Assembly (NCBI RefSeq): GCF_003369915.1 | Contig: NW_022881603.1 | Coordinates: 41,958,624 to 42,022,623 of the forward strand | DNA: 64,000 nt | From: Drosophila miranda | Taxonomy: Eukaryota; Arthropoda; Insecta; Diptera; Drosophilidae | Direction: 5' to 3' | Shown here: positions 47,843 to 58,676 of the stretch, in pieces | Layout: each line of letters opens with the position of its first letter | Numbering within the stretch: position 1 is the stretch's first letter | Translations under genes and position numbers: made by a program | The notes under the pieces: model-generated | The model's input: only the letters and a program-made list of their open reading frames with translations | What the model was told of the DNA's origin: nothing | Databases searched by the model: none

Positions 47843-48155
47843 TTTTTGGCACTTCACGAAATTTGCTTGTTACAAATTTGTGATTGCCTAGCATCAAGAA
47901 TTCTTGCTGCTAAGAAAAGTTGAGCTTTTGTTGCCCTTCGTTTGCGGCTGCGCGCAGGGCGAGGGCAAAAGCTTGCCCGCTGTACGACAGCTTACTTCGC
48001 TTACTGTTCTTTGTTGTTCTCGTGTTACCGACACCGCTACGCAGTGTCTAAAAATAGATTCTCGTGCGAGATAAGCACACAGAATGCACTTTGCGATTAT
48101 TTAGAAACTTCAATGCGCGACACGTCCGTCTTCGACGAATGTATCGAAAGAACTG

Positions 48156-48168
48156 ATAAATAGAAATA
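48156..48168. repeat. Target-site duplication of the jockey-like LINE, 5' side
   Basis: ATAAATAGAAATA, identical to 43229-43241. The THAP-gene ATG lies 28 bp further on. Confidence 0.85.
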
Positions 48169-48196
48169 GAAAATCCGTTTTAATACCAACACGAAT

Positions 48197-49022
48197 ATGT
48201 TTTGCGCCGTCGAGGAGTGCAGGACCCGCCTGACGGGAAGAAGACAGAGCTCCTTCAGATTTCCCAGCGATTCAAAGATGGCCTTCAGTGGACCCTCTTC
48301 TGCCGCCGAATTGACGACATAAATACCCAGTGGAGCGCATTTGCTTGGAGCACTTTGAAATGGAGGATTTCGAAAGGGATTTGCGGCTGGATCGGGGGGT
48401 CTGTGGATATCTGACGCCCCTCAAACTAAAGCCAGAAGCTGTGCCCAGCCTGCAATCGCATCAAGATATGGATTTAGAAATAGTTGAGGAGCATTTGCTC
48501 CCACCAGAGACAAAGGAAGAAACTCGAATGGTGCAATACGATAAAGAGCCTGCCAGGAACCAGCCAGAGGAGTCGGAGAGTGATTACGAATTTGATGAAC
48601 TGCCTGCGGAGGAGTGTCTGCAAGTACAGGTCGTGGACGCCGATGGCTACCTTAAGGTCTTGGAGAAGGAAAAGTAGGGCTCAAAACCATTGCATATCCC
48701 AATTTAATTTCACTGTTTTTGCAGCTCTGAACTGAAACGGGACAACTTAATAATGAATCTGTCCATCCATACCAGCGAAAGGGACACGGAGAGACTGCAA
48801 CGGCAGCTGAACAAATCGAATGAGCGCTATGGACAACTCCTTACAAATTTGGAGAGGATCTTCTCCCCGGAGAAAATCGAAAAGATTCAGAATGACAGGC
48901 GTATCGTGTGGCCCAGGGCGGACCTAATAGAAGCGCATAATCTGTATGCGGCCAGCAGAAGTGTCTACAACATGCTGCTGAGAAGGAACTATCCATTACC
49001 CTCTGAGCGGACAATGCAGTAG
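48197..49022 (+). pseudogene. THAP-domain gene with two frameshifts
   Basis: From ATG 48197 the frame opens with MFCAVEEC and FRFPSDSKM. It then continues in a second phase (LQWTLFCRRIDD) and in a third (ERICLEHFEMEDFERDL). Together these show the THAP zinc-finger ligands (C-x4-C, then C-x2-H) and the conserved Trp in order, but in three phases within 170 bp. The exon then stays open to a donor at 48673/48674. A 51-bp intron ends at TTTTTGCAG (48724). Exon 2 has a Leu/Arg coiled coil and ends RRNYPLPSERTMQ, the block seen after the coiled coil in THAP and P-transposase-like proteins. A stop follows at 49020. THAP proteins bind DNA (family knowledge). The LINE cut the gene from its upstream sequence 41 bp before the ATG. 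Confidence 0.65.
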
Positions 49023-50321
49023 TGGGAAGCCAGTGCGCGGAACCGAACCGCGAGCGCAACGAAGCAGACTGCCCAGCGGAGCGCAACAGAGCAGGTCATG
49101 TCCCATCTGTTCGAGGTCATCGTTGCGACCAACCTGGATCACAATTACACCTAGCGTACACCCACCATATCCATCGATCCTGATGTCATAGATAACACCA
49201 ACTTGGATTAAAATTATACAAAGGCAGAGTTCCCATAAACAAGATGCCACATAGTAAGGTTTCGATCGACTTTAATCGAAGCTGCGAACACATTCAATTA
49301 TTTCGATACATCAATGTGAGGTATTTTTATAAATCATCAGTTTATGAAGATTTGTGTTTTGTTATGTTTTAAGAGGTGTTACCTCTCTAAAAGATCTCTG
49401 CTCCATTTCCCGTCGGACTTATTCGATTAAATGTACATATATACATATGTATAATAGGTTTAATGAGACTAAGTTTTATCAAAGCATTATTATTCGATAC
49501 GCAATATAATGCCTCTGTTCGATCAACTTTGTTATGTTCTCACAGGCCATCGATTAAGTTGTTGTTAAGTTGTTATTAAATAGTACTAAGGGATATCTGA
49601 ATAAAACAGTAATATATATATAAATATATAATAAACGAGACATTCCATATTGAATAAATTGCATTTATTAGAATATGGAACTAAGACTAATTTGTTGATT
49701 GGATACTGTTGCACCTGAAGCGCACACAGCCTGCGATTCAGCGATTCACTGTCCAACGGCGTCAATAATGTATGTACGAGTATATTCCTTCCTACTTAGT
49801 CGCTTCTCTGGTTTTAGTTGCTTCCAATTTACATACAATTTGTAACTAAATATATATAAATATACATATGTAAAAACTCAAAGGGGGTCAAAAAATCAAA
49901 TGGTAAGCGGAAATTTAGAAATTTTCTATCATCCTCAATCGTACATCCTTCTGTTTCTTTTCATAAACTACACGATTATCACAAATTGTATTCCTTGTTG
50001 GCGCTGCATGCGAAAACGCTGCGAGTGGTCTGAACAGTATAGAAAGTATAGCTACAATATATGCATGTTATAGATGCAGCATTTAAACAAAAGTTGGTAC
50101 AAAATAAACTGCCTCGCGGTCATGCCTGTTGTTGAGTTTTGCGATCGGGTGACTTAACTTAAGAAATGTACAGTGTGAATGTTGTAATGATAATGGATAA
50201 TGGATATATAATGGCAGATTGTATTACTACAGGACATGGCGGCTGGCCTCCTCGCTACTCCTTTGCTTCCGATGTTAGCCCAACATCGTTTCCGTCTGTT
50301 TCGGCAGGGACATCCTCCTCT
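49023..50321. other. AT-rich spacer
   Basis: No gene recognised. Short AT dinucleotide tracts lie near 49430-49450, 49610-49630 and 49850-49870. The right half may be the 3' UTR of the possible exon ending at 50322. Confidence 0.4.
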
Positions 50322-50497
50322 TTAAAACTTGCGAAGGGCATTGTGCTTGCTGTGCTTCTTGGCCAGCAGCTGCTTCAGGCTGAACGAGGAGAGGGCGATG
50401 CCGAAAAGCGCCGCGCCACCACACGGTTGGAGCTGGACGAGCTCGTGGTGTACGCATGGCTGCAGTTCGTCGAGGCCTGCGCAGATAGCGGCGGCGC
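50322..50497 (-). CDS. Possible terminal coding exon, unknown gene
   Basis: A pyrimidine-rich acceptor (TTTTTTCTAATCTCTTGTAG) precedes 50497. The frame that follows reads AAAICAGLDELQPC, then a hydrophobic GGAALFGIALSSF, and ends AKKHSKHNALRKF before a TAA at 50324-50322. This looks like a membrane-protein tail. I found no matching upstream exon with certainty in 50600-51100. It may be the 3' end of a small gene or a relic. Confidence 0.35.
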
Positions 50498-51139
50498 CTA
50501 CAAGAGATTAGAAAAAACACGATTAGAAGCGGTACCATCTCACACGGCTCTCTAAATTTTGTAGATACGAGTATTTTTAGAAGGCCAAACAAACAAGTGC
50601 CGCTATATAATTGGCACTATAATTTCTACTACGAAGCAAAGAAACTGCGACCGGGGCCGTTGTCAACCGGTTCATGCCACCGATTACCCCACACACAGGC
50701 CCAAACACGTTCATTCAACTGATTAAACGAGAGTGGCCTGGGGTCGATGTAATAGCTGATTAGATAGGGACAGCTGATCTCATTCTCACCACTGGCCTAA
50801 CGAAGCCGTTGTGCTGCAATCTTTGTCCGTCTCGTGACGTCAAAATTTCCACGGATAAGCCTCCGATGCGGCCTATAACCCCGAGCCGCTCTCAGTGACG
50901 CACTCAGCCTGTCCTCGTTGCCGCCAAAGTTCACATCTCTTCGGCATCGTTGCTCTGGTTCTGGCACGCTCGAACATGCGCTAGGGGCGTGCCGCACACA
51001 GGCGTAATCTTCAAATCGCAACACAAAATAAAGACAAAGCGAAATTGTTTATAAATAAACGAACTTGATTTCGTTTCTCGTATTCTCATATGCATAATTC
51101 CATTCGCAAATTTATTCAAACAAAAAGAATTGCAAATTT
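50498..51139. other. Spacer, possibly with upstream exons of the 50,322 exon
   Basis: Some GC-richer, coding-like text on the minus strand at about 50800-50990, but no convincing start, donor or family. Confidence 0.3.
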
Positions 51140-51602
51140 TCATAGCTGTGGTGGGCGCTTCGCTTCCGAGTCGGCTCCCACCGCCTGCTCCTGCCGGTGC
51201 TTGAGCAGCTGCATCACCGCCTGCGCCCGCAAAGCCGTGCCCGCCCCAGTTCTGACTACTGGGCGTCTGCGCGTCGTCTTTGAGCTGCGGGTTGGCGCAA
51301 CATCATGCCGCTTTATGGCGTCCAGGAACGGGTTGTCCTTGCTGAGAATATCTTTCTCGGGAATTCTCGCTTGTGTTGAGGCCGCCTTCAAGGGCACTGG
51401 ATTAAGGTTTGCTTCTTTCCGGGGCAGAGTGGATGCCTTTGGCAGCGGAGTGCAGAAGGGATCGCTCCTTGGCCTAGCTCTGGGACTAAGTATCGGCGCA
51501 GTGTTGAAGGTATCAGTCTTTGAACTAAGCATAGGCGCAGTCTGCAGCGTTTTAGGCAGCTGCGGAATTTCTTCTTTGGTTATCACGCGATTCGGGAATT
51601 CA

Positions 51603-51637
<35 letters not shown>

Positions 51638-54629
51638 GGTTTAAGTTACCAAGCTACCCGGGAGTAGCGTGGGATTATTTGGCCGCCCGCCTTTTGAAGG
51701 TGGAAATTGCCAAGTCAAAGAATAGAAGATGTTGGAGTACTGTTTATAGATTTACATTAATTTCGTCGATGAAGTCAATTAGAGTTTGGTACGCGCTGAT
51801 GTTTTCTTTTTCAAAGAATTTTTAAATATCATTATATTTTCTTAGAGATGGGAAGTTTTGCCTTGTGCTGTTGTACTTTGTACAATTGAAAATTAAATGC
51901 GAGGCGTTATCGATACTATCGCATGTATCACATATGTTACGAGGAACTACATGCATTTTGGCGAGAGTGTGCCTATCGAATGCGTTACCACTAAGCAGTC
52001 TGTTGATTCTTTTAGCGTCAATGGCTTTAAGCTTAGTTTTATTTAGGAAGCACGGTTTGGATGATGTTGAGGGGAAAAGCGAGCAGTAACCTCGGTGCTT
52101 GATACTAGCAAACTCGGCGTATTCTCTCTCCCATTCTGCTTTTAAGATTCTGTTTATTTCGCACATAGCATCTTTAAGGTTCCATTTAACCACTGTGTAT
52201 TTTCCTCGTCTGTGGGCTTCTTTGGCTGCTGCGTCAACTGAAGTGTTCTGAGGGATGTTAGCGTGTCCGGGAATGTAGTGAACCTCTACAGTTCTTAGAT
52301 GTGGATTTTGTTGGATCTTTTCTCTGATTTTGTGGGCGATAGAGTTATCCTGAATGTTCTTCGCCAGAATGAGGGCCCCGTTTCTGCTGTCTGTCAGGAG
52401 CGCGACACCAGGAAAATTGTACAAAATAGCATGGTCTAATGCCTTCTCGATAGCAAGGAGCTCGGCGGACAACGAGGAAAGGGTTTTGTGCGTGTAATAG
52501 CTATCTAAAAAACCTGTCCTATCGTGCAGGAAAGCGGCGCTGGAATGCCCATCTGCGACTGACCCATCCGTGTAATAGATTTCAAAACCACCCTTTGTCA
52601 ACTGATCCTTCTTTTCCCCGTGGAGCAGCATGATACCTGCCTGGTCTATAGCGTGCTTGTTGGGTGCAGAACCCTTGAAAAATTCTAAGTCGGAGCTAAT
52701 TTTAGTGCAAAACGAAGCTGTGTTCTCGAAAACCTCAACTCTATCTATTATGCTGCCAAACTCCCGATATGCCTTAGCGTAGCCCGTGTTTAAATCCCTA
52801 TTTGCTGACACTGTTTCACTTGCTGGGAGATTAAATGCAAACACCTTAACCAACTCTTTCGCCGCCAGGAATCTCATCCTGCAGTCCGGGGGAAGTTCTT
52901 CTGCCATGTGATATATGATAGGAACGGGAGTGCAGATTATCAGACCCAGCGACTTTCTGAGGTGATGGTTGCAGTGGGATTTGATTTTGGCCAAGGAAGA
53001 TTTGGACAGGTTGCAGAATGATGAGCACGCGTACTCTAGCCTACTTCTGACAAATGCCTTGTAAAATATAAGCCCTCTTTTGGGGCTGATACCATAGTGA
53101 CACCCACTGAGTAATCTGAGAAACGCACAGTTTCTGTTCGATTCCGAGATGGCCAGATCAATGTGACCAGAGGCTGAGTTGTTTGCTGAGATAGTCCTGC
53201 CTAGGTATTTGATCTGCTCTACTTGTCTGATCTCAACTCCTTGATGCGAGATATTTAGCGCAGCTCTACGATTGCTGAAGTAAATCACTTTAGACTTCAC
53301 CGGATTGAATGACAGGTTTAGCCTATTGCATTTTTCTTCGAACTTATCTATACTGTCTTCCAGCACCCCTTTCGCAATGGATACGTCTTTATGAAAACAA
53401 ACTATGAAAAAGTCATCAGCATACTGAAACAGTAAGCAGTTATGACTGTTAATATCATGTAGTTCGGCTGTGTAAAGGTTAAAAAGGGTTGGGCTGAGAC
53501 AGCTACCCTGGCTAACACCTCTGTTCACCTCTACCTCGCTTTTGCCCTTTATGAGAATTCGTCTGTTAAGGAAGCTGGAGATCCAAGCCGTGAGGCTTGT
53601 ATTGAACCGCATATCCCTCATCCTGTGCTCGAGGGTGTCCACTCTTACGCAGTCGAACGCTCTTTGTAAATCTAGGCAAGCTGCGACAACCTGACAACCC
53701 CTCGCCTTCAGCGCCAGAACTTTGTTGATAAGGTCGTTGATGCAAAGAGCCGTGGACCTGTTTCTCCTGAAGGCATAGGACCTGACCGGCAGCAGGTCAC
53801 AGTTTGCTATGTGCTCGTCCAACTTCAACTTTATCAACCCCTCTATGGATTTAAACAGCGTGTTAATGAAACAAATCGGCCTATGGTTTTGGAAGGAAGT
53901 AGGGTCTGCATTCTTCTTGGGGATGGGTACCACTTTTATCCTGCGCCAGACTTCAGGGATGACGCCACTCAGCCATACTTTATTTATAATTTCAAAAATG
54001 TCTTGTTTTTTCCCACTTGGTAGCTTTTGAAGCATCCTGAACGAGATGCCATCAGGGCCTCTAGCCGAATTGGGGTTCCTGGTTTTTAGGAAGGCCAGGA
54101 ATTCTTCCAGTTCCAGGGGTTCCGGGTCGTCTGGTCCTAACAAAGGGGCAGGAATTTTCTTAGGGGGCCTACTGTTTGACGTGGATGGGGTTACTTTAAC
54201 CATATTGAGAAAGTTTTTGTCATTTTCGTAGGAATTCACTCTTATCGGGAATGCTCGGCTCCAGCCAGCTAAAATCTAGCCCTGTACAAGCCTCTGGTTC
54301 AGTGAGAGGACCAGAAAGAAGATCCGGCATGTAGATGAGATTCAAATCAGACGCCGGCTGGGTCTCCACTGCTGCTCTACGCCAGGTCCTGCAGCAGCTG
54401 CAGGATGAACTCATCGCCCTCGTCTGGAGCAGCAGTGTTTTCATTTTGTGGGGCTTCAATGGGAACTGTTTCTCCAAAGTCGAATTCCTCGGGACTTCCA
54501 GCTGCGGGACTCGCACTTTAGCAGCTGCTCCTCGAGACTGATGTAAAAGTAGCGTAGCCTGTGGTCGAGGCCCAGGCCCAGGCACTATCGGCACGGGTCG
54601 CCCGACTGCAGTTTCTCCAGCTCCATCAT
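51140..54629 (-). pseudogene. Broken gene of unknown function, split by a LINE
   Basis: The upstream part runs from an ATG at 54629 to 54243 and the downstream part from 51594 to a stop at 51140. A LINE lies between them with 12-bp duplications. Across the insertion the frame resumes in phase (DKSEF before, PNRVITKEEIPQLP after). The upstream part has further damage: a TAG at 54587-54585, 15 codons in, and two phase changes, one near 54505 and one near 54380 (EFDFGETVPIEAP and GDEFILQLLQDL read in another phase). The downstream part is Pro/Ser/Arg-rich with DNPFLDAIKRHD and a basic SSKTTRRRPVV patch. I do not recognise the family. The early stop could be avoided by a different start. Confidence 0.6.
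51607..54230 (-). mobile_element. 5'-truncated LINE of I/LOA type with an intact RT-RNase H frame
   Basis: 2624 bp between direct repeats GGAATTCACTCT at 51595-51606 and 54231-54242. The tail is a run of about 32 T on the plus strand. The retained ORF2 segment (54239-51822, about 800 codons) has no stop. It carries RT motifs (RPICFINTLFKS, SQGSCLSPTLFNLY, YADDFF) and an RNase H domain (YTDGSVADG, ELLAIEKAL, LLTDSRNGA, HYIPGHANI). RNase H places it in the I or LOA group rather than jockey. The intact frame, long poly(A) and exact duplications mark a recent insertion. Confidence 0.88.
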
Positions 54630-54666
54630 TTGTGAGTGTGTGTGTGTGTGGGTGTATGTGTGTACG
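54630..54666 (+). repeat. TG/CA microsatellite
   Basis: TGTGAGTGTGTGTGTGTGTG-type tract, immediately upstream of the ATG of the broken gene on the minus strand. Confidence 0.7.
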
Positions 54667-55452
54667 GTAGGGGCGGCCTTCAGTGGGTTACTTCGGAAAT
54701 CCCCTAGCCCCACCGTTCACCCATTTGCATTTTGTTCTTGGTGCGCTTTCTACAATACCTTCCAGTATTTCTGGTTTAATTTACGAAGGCTTACCTGACC
54801 GAAGGTTAAACGGAAAGCATACAGGCCGAGATTGGTCGTTTTCATGGTCCGGCCAGGCAATGAGCGGCTGCAACACAGAGAAACTGTCGTTAAATGAGTG
54901 CCGAGAAGCTTACATAATACGGAATTGATTTTTCAATGTCTTTTTTTCTAGTCGCCTGCGAAAATGACAATGCGATAGAGAAACTGAGGTGCTTATCACT
55001 TACTTTTGTGGTGCGACAAAACTGAATGGCGCTTTCTGCTGCGAGGTGCAATCCGTGGCGATCTGCGTCGAGAATATTTAATTTGGCGGTGAGAATAAAT
55101 TAAAACCAAAATAAAAATTCTCTAAAGCGCAGCGTTCCACATGTCAAATAGAGTTGAACACCAGCTGTTCTCTATATGCAGGGCTGCCCAATCTCGCAAT
55201 GAATTTCCAGCCAATCAAAGTAAATAAATTATCTGATGCCACGAAACATTGACATTGATCTATAAAAAAAGACACCAAAGTGAACACACAAAATCTACGA
55301 AATTCAGCAAAACAGAACAGAATTATTAATATTTGAAGTCTGGTAGTTTTGGTCGCACCCGTTTACCAATACTGTCAGGCGTTCTGGCGATTTCTGTCGA
55401 CACATTTCATAATCTTTGATTCTGATTATCGAAAAAATAAATTAAATAAGAA
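54667..55452. other. Spacer between the broken gene and Tom7
   Basis: A minus-strand stretch at about 54780-54880 has an acceptor (TTCTCTGTGTTGCAG), an ATG (MKTTNLGLYAFRLTFG) and a donor (CAG/GTAAGC), so it may be a 5' exon of the broken gene. The right part should contain the Tom7 promoter; no TATA box is obvious. Confidence 0.35.
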
Positions 55453-55702
55453 ATGGAGCTATCCGAAGGAGTCAAGGAGCGTTTGGGAGTGGTCGTCGGC
55501 GTGGTCCAAACGACATTCCACTGGGGATTCGTGCCAATGGTGCTTTATCTGGGTATGTTTTTGTTTTGTTCGCGGTGACTGCTGGGAAGAAGCAGCTCAG
55601 CTCTTGAATTGTTCCATGCTTTTCCATGCAATTGCAGGTTTCTCAAAGGGAGCTGAGCCCGGGATGCCACCATTGTCCATCCTAAGCCTGTTATGGCAGT
55701 AA
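55453..55702 (+). CDS. Tom7: Tom7, mitochondrial outer-membrane translocase subunit
   Basis: Two exons, 55453-55552 and 55638-55702; 54 residues, exactly the family size. The donor is G/GTATGT and the acceptor AATTGCAG. The protein opens MELSEGVKERLG and carries the diagnostic block FHWGFVPMVLYLGF with the single transmembrane segment. It ends with the conserved KGAEPGMPPLSILSLLW. Tom7 is a small tail-anchored part of the TOM complex that tunes its assembly and stabilises PINK1 in animals (family knowledge). The gene is intact. Its size and its exon split let it escape simple ORF finding. Confidence 0.95.
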
Positions 55703-56105
55703 AAACAAGCTAAGCACACTCGAAACATGCCGTGGATCTTCCAATACCGCGGTGTGTGCCATAATTTTGGTACGAATTGGATTTCCTGGCAATTCCGTGT
55801 TACCTGAAACTATTGCAAATACATTTTTGTTTATAAAAGTTAAGTGTCTTGAAGAATCCGCAGGAAGTGGAAAAAGTGGAAAATCACTTCCACGCTTTTT
55901 TACATACAACGATATCTCGTAAGGGCTTGGGAGACACAAATTAAAGAAGCTTCATGCGGTTGGCCGAGGACTGCAGATAAATGCAACTTTTTAAAAGTGG
56001 TGCCCGTATTTGCAACGCATTTGGTGCAGTGCTAGAACAGTGTATTTTTAGGTATTTGGAGGAACAGATTAATGCCCTTTTTGGTAGCGCAATGGATTCG
56101 CCATT
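55703..56105. other. Spacer after Tom7
   Basis: Probably holds the Tom7 3' UTR. No other gene seen. Confidence 0.4.
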
Positions 56106-56760
56106 TTACTGCATCGCCTGGGCCTTCTTTTCAAAGCTGCTGTGGTGCACTGGAATACTCGATTTCAGTCTAGAGTGATGCATAGCGACTTGAGGCCCTC
56201 CCTCACACAGGGTCCAGTCATTATCCGCCTTATCCACCCACCCACAGAGCAGGCGCTCGGTCTTGGGTAGATCGATAAAGAACTGATCCGAGGACAGCGT
56301 GGACGGATCAGTTCGGTGGCATTCACCAGCTTGCTGCATTGATCATTGATCAGGCATCTGCATAGCCGCAGCCGGAATGCGGACAGGTGCTCTCCACAAA
56401 ACTATAGACAAAGCTCGATTTAGAGATTACATTTCAAGGTAGAAAGTCATGGAATACTCACAGATCGGCCAAAAAACGGTCGTACATCTGGCAGAGCAAA
56501 TGCCTCACTCTTTCAGTGATGATGTAGAAACCACTGTGGACATCCTTGCTGCAACTTTGTTTGCTCCTGGGTGGTGGAGTAATCGAAACTAATGCCAAGC
56601 CAGCGATGTATGAACTTGTCGCAGATCCCCCGCGGCGTCAGGTTCGGCCAGAGCCTTGTTCTAGGTGGCAGTGCCATATTCATCTGATCCGCAGATAAGC
56701 AGAGTGTTGTACCAGATGTTGCCCAAGTGGGGAAAATTGTTTACATACAGCAGGACCCAC
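56106..56760 (-). pseudogene. Relic of cytosolic methionyl-tRNA synthetase
   Basis: Pieces in several phases appear in the correct order on the minus strand. VNNFPHLGN (a HIGH-type motif) lies at about 56720-56750. Next comes the WYNTLLICGSDEYGTAT block, then ICDKFIHRW with TTQEQTK, then a zinc-region segment ESTCPHSGCGYADA (about 56350-56395). SSDQFFIDLPKTERLL and IPVHHSSFEKK follow, to 56106. These match the Rossmann catalytic core and the zinc knuckle of MetRS (family knowledge). About 20 residues are missing straight after the HIGH-type motif, an in-frame stop follows YGTAT, and several phase changes occur. The KMSKS half is absent. A functional copy must exist elsewhere. Confidence 0.78.
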
Positions 56761-56833
56761 CCACTCTTGGCCACCCTTAATGGCTGTGTACGTCAAGCCA
56801 GCGTCTGCGGCTGGACAGATCGACTAGATGAGC

Positions 56834-56895
56834 ACTAGCGCCTCCAGGTCCAGCCAGGCCGGTTGTCCGCCCAATTTGCTAGGGAAGTAGCGGCT
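56834..56895 (-). pseudogene. Possible PDCD2/Zfrp8-like fragment
   Basis: The minus strand reads RYFPSKLGGQPAWLDLEAL, which matches the N-terminal signature of PDCD2-family proteins as I remember it, then hits a stop two residues later. In another phase the same DNA reads VTDEELAATSLANW, which could be the MetRS linker upstream of its catalytic core. Only one reading can be meaningful. Confidence 0.35.
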
Positions 56896-57060
56896 AGTTC
56901 CTCATCTGTAACGTGACTGTGTCCGCGACTGTGGATGCTGTTTCGGGCAATAGTTTGTCCGCATCCGCCAGGCGTTTTAGCGTTTTAGCGGCACATTATG
57001 TAGTCCACCATAGCGATTCCTGCAGATCCTGCCAGATCTAACGGGAAAAAAGCGTAGTCG

Positions 57061-58676
57061 GCAGCAATACATCAATGTAACTGAACATTGATGTTTTTAA
57101 ACCCATTATGAGTATGAAATGAATATAATAAAATATTTTTTGTGGTAACAAAATAATATGTTTCCAAAAGATTGTTTTGATATTTAAATACTATCCTATA
57201 AAACTCATCCTATATCTCAGATATTCGCAAAGGCACTATTTTTTGTTCTCCATAAACTACTACGGTCTGCAAGGCAGACATACAAGTTTCATTAAATCCA
57301 TATATATATAAAGTCTATATATAGTCTATATGTTCTATCTAGCTAATAAAATTCGACGATTCATCAAAATTAAGCAATATGGTTTCCAATCCTTGACGGA
57401 GAACGATTAACCTATTATAAGCCAAAGTGTTATTTTTACATTCCACCGAAAATAATGAAAATTGAATAATTTTAAAGCAAAAATAGGGTGGTTTTTTTTT
57501 AATTTCAGAGGAAAGAAGAATTTACAATCAGTAATATTTTCCGCCATTTAAATCAAGTCGTTAATCTGTTTAAATAGAGGAGGGTTGAGTGGGCTAAGAC
57601 AAATCCGCGCTTCGGATATCGATGTTTTGAGAGAAAAAACATCGATGTTTCAACTAACCATCGATGTTAACATGTTTAAAAACCTTCCCATTTGATTATA
57701 TTATTATTATTGCGTTATTATTATACAAACAAATCTTAAAACTTAAAAATTGTGTTGTTGGAAGCTGTGTTGTATACGGTACATAAACCGTCTACAGTTT
57801 GGTCTTCGCAACTAGAATTTGAACCAGTTGGACTGCGGAGTGGGTATCCTACGGTGCGCAAAATGAGGATCTGAAGAAACGGCGTCAGCCTCTGATGATT
57901 GCGATGGGAAAATTAGTGACAGGCAGTTGTGGTTGTTTCTGATACTGAGTTTTATTGAACAAATGCATCTCCTTATATAGCTAGCAGTGGTACTTTTATT
58001 GTATGGAAAGGAACGCACAGGCTCCATGTGAGTGTATTATTAGATAGGGTGCACTTACTCTGTGCGGGGGTTACTTTTCAGTGCATTTACTTGGGTACTT
58101 GGCAGCAATAAAGTAAATAGTTTATTGCTTCATCCTTTTTGGTGGGTTCGAGTTTACAAGTCCAATTGTCTATTCTTAGTTGCTAATGTAATTTTCGTGT
58201 CGTCATATTCATTCACATGAAGTGACATGGACAATTGTATTTATGAGTATTTGTGTATGAGATTGTACTGTATATTCTGTAATATTAATAAGGTATATGT
58301 CTGTGACTGAACAGTACTCTTCGTACCTTCCCAAACACACAACGAGCTGCCTTCGAATGATGTTAACGGCGTTCGCAGTTTCATATTTAAACAAATGTAT
58401 ACCATCTATAGTAAATTTGATTCATTTTAAGTCAAATATGTTTACTTACTTTGGCATTGCAATGATATGAAATTAAACTACTGATGTTTTGCAAAACATC
58501 GATGCATCACTCAACATCGGTAGCAGCAAAAACATCGGAAAACTTCAGTAAACATCGGCACATCACTAACAACAGCTCTACTTGCGACCTCTCGATTCGC
58601 TCCAAAGCAGTCAAATACAAACAAAAGGAAAAATGAAAATAATGGAAACAAGTTAGTCGCAAAGTGCAACAACAAG
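57061..58676. other. AT-rich intergenic with ACATCGATGT-type motif clusters
   Basis: No gene seen. Around 57614-57668 the palindromic core ATCGATGTT occurs three times (one as AAACATCGATGTTT). Around 58488-58562 ACATCG occurs at least four times, close to the TBC gene start. ATCGAT cores recall DRE/DREF promoter sites (established knowledge), but the full TATCGATA consensus is not met. Confidence 0.4.

Larger units (their letters stand above)
43242..48155 (-). mobile_element. Full-length jockey-like non-LTR retrotransposon, decayed
   Basis: 4914 bp between perfect 13-bp duplications, so both ends are exact. The 3' tail is a 14-T run on the plus strand at 43242-43255. The 5' UTR (47858-48155) precedes ORF1. 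ORF1 encodes a Gag-like protein with CCHC knuckles; ORF2 encodes an endonuclease and reverse transcriptase without RNase H. This is the jockey-clade plan. ORF1 has an in-frame stop and at least three frame changes, ORF2 at least two, so it is long dead. Confidence 0.88.
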
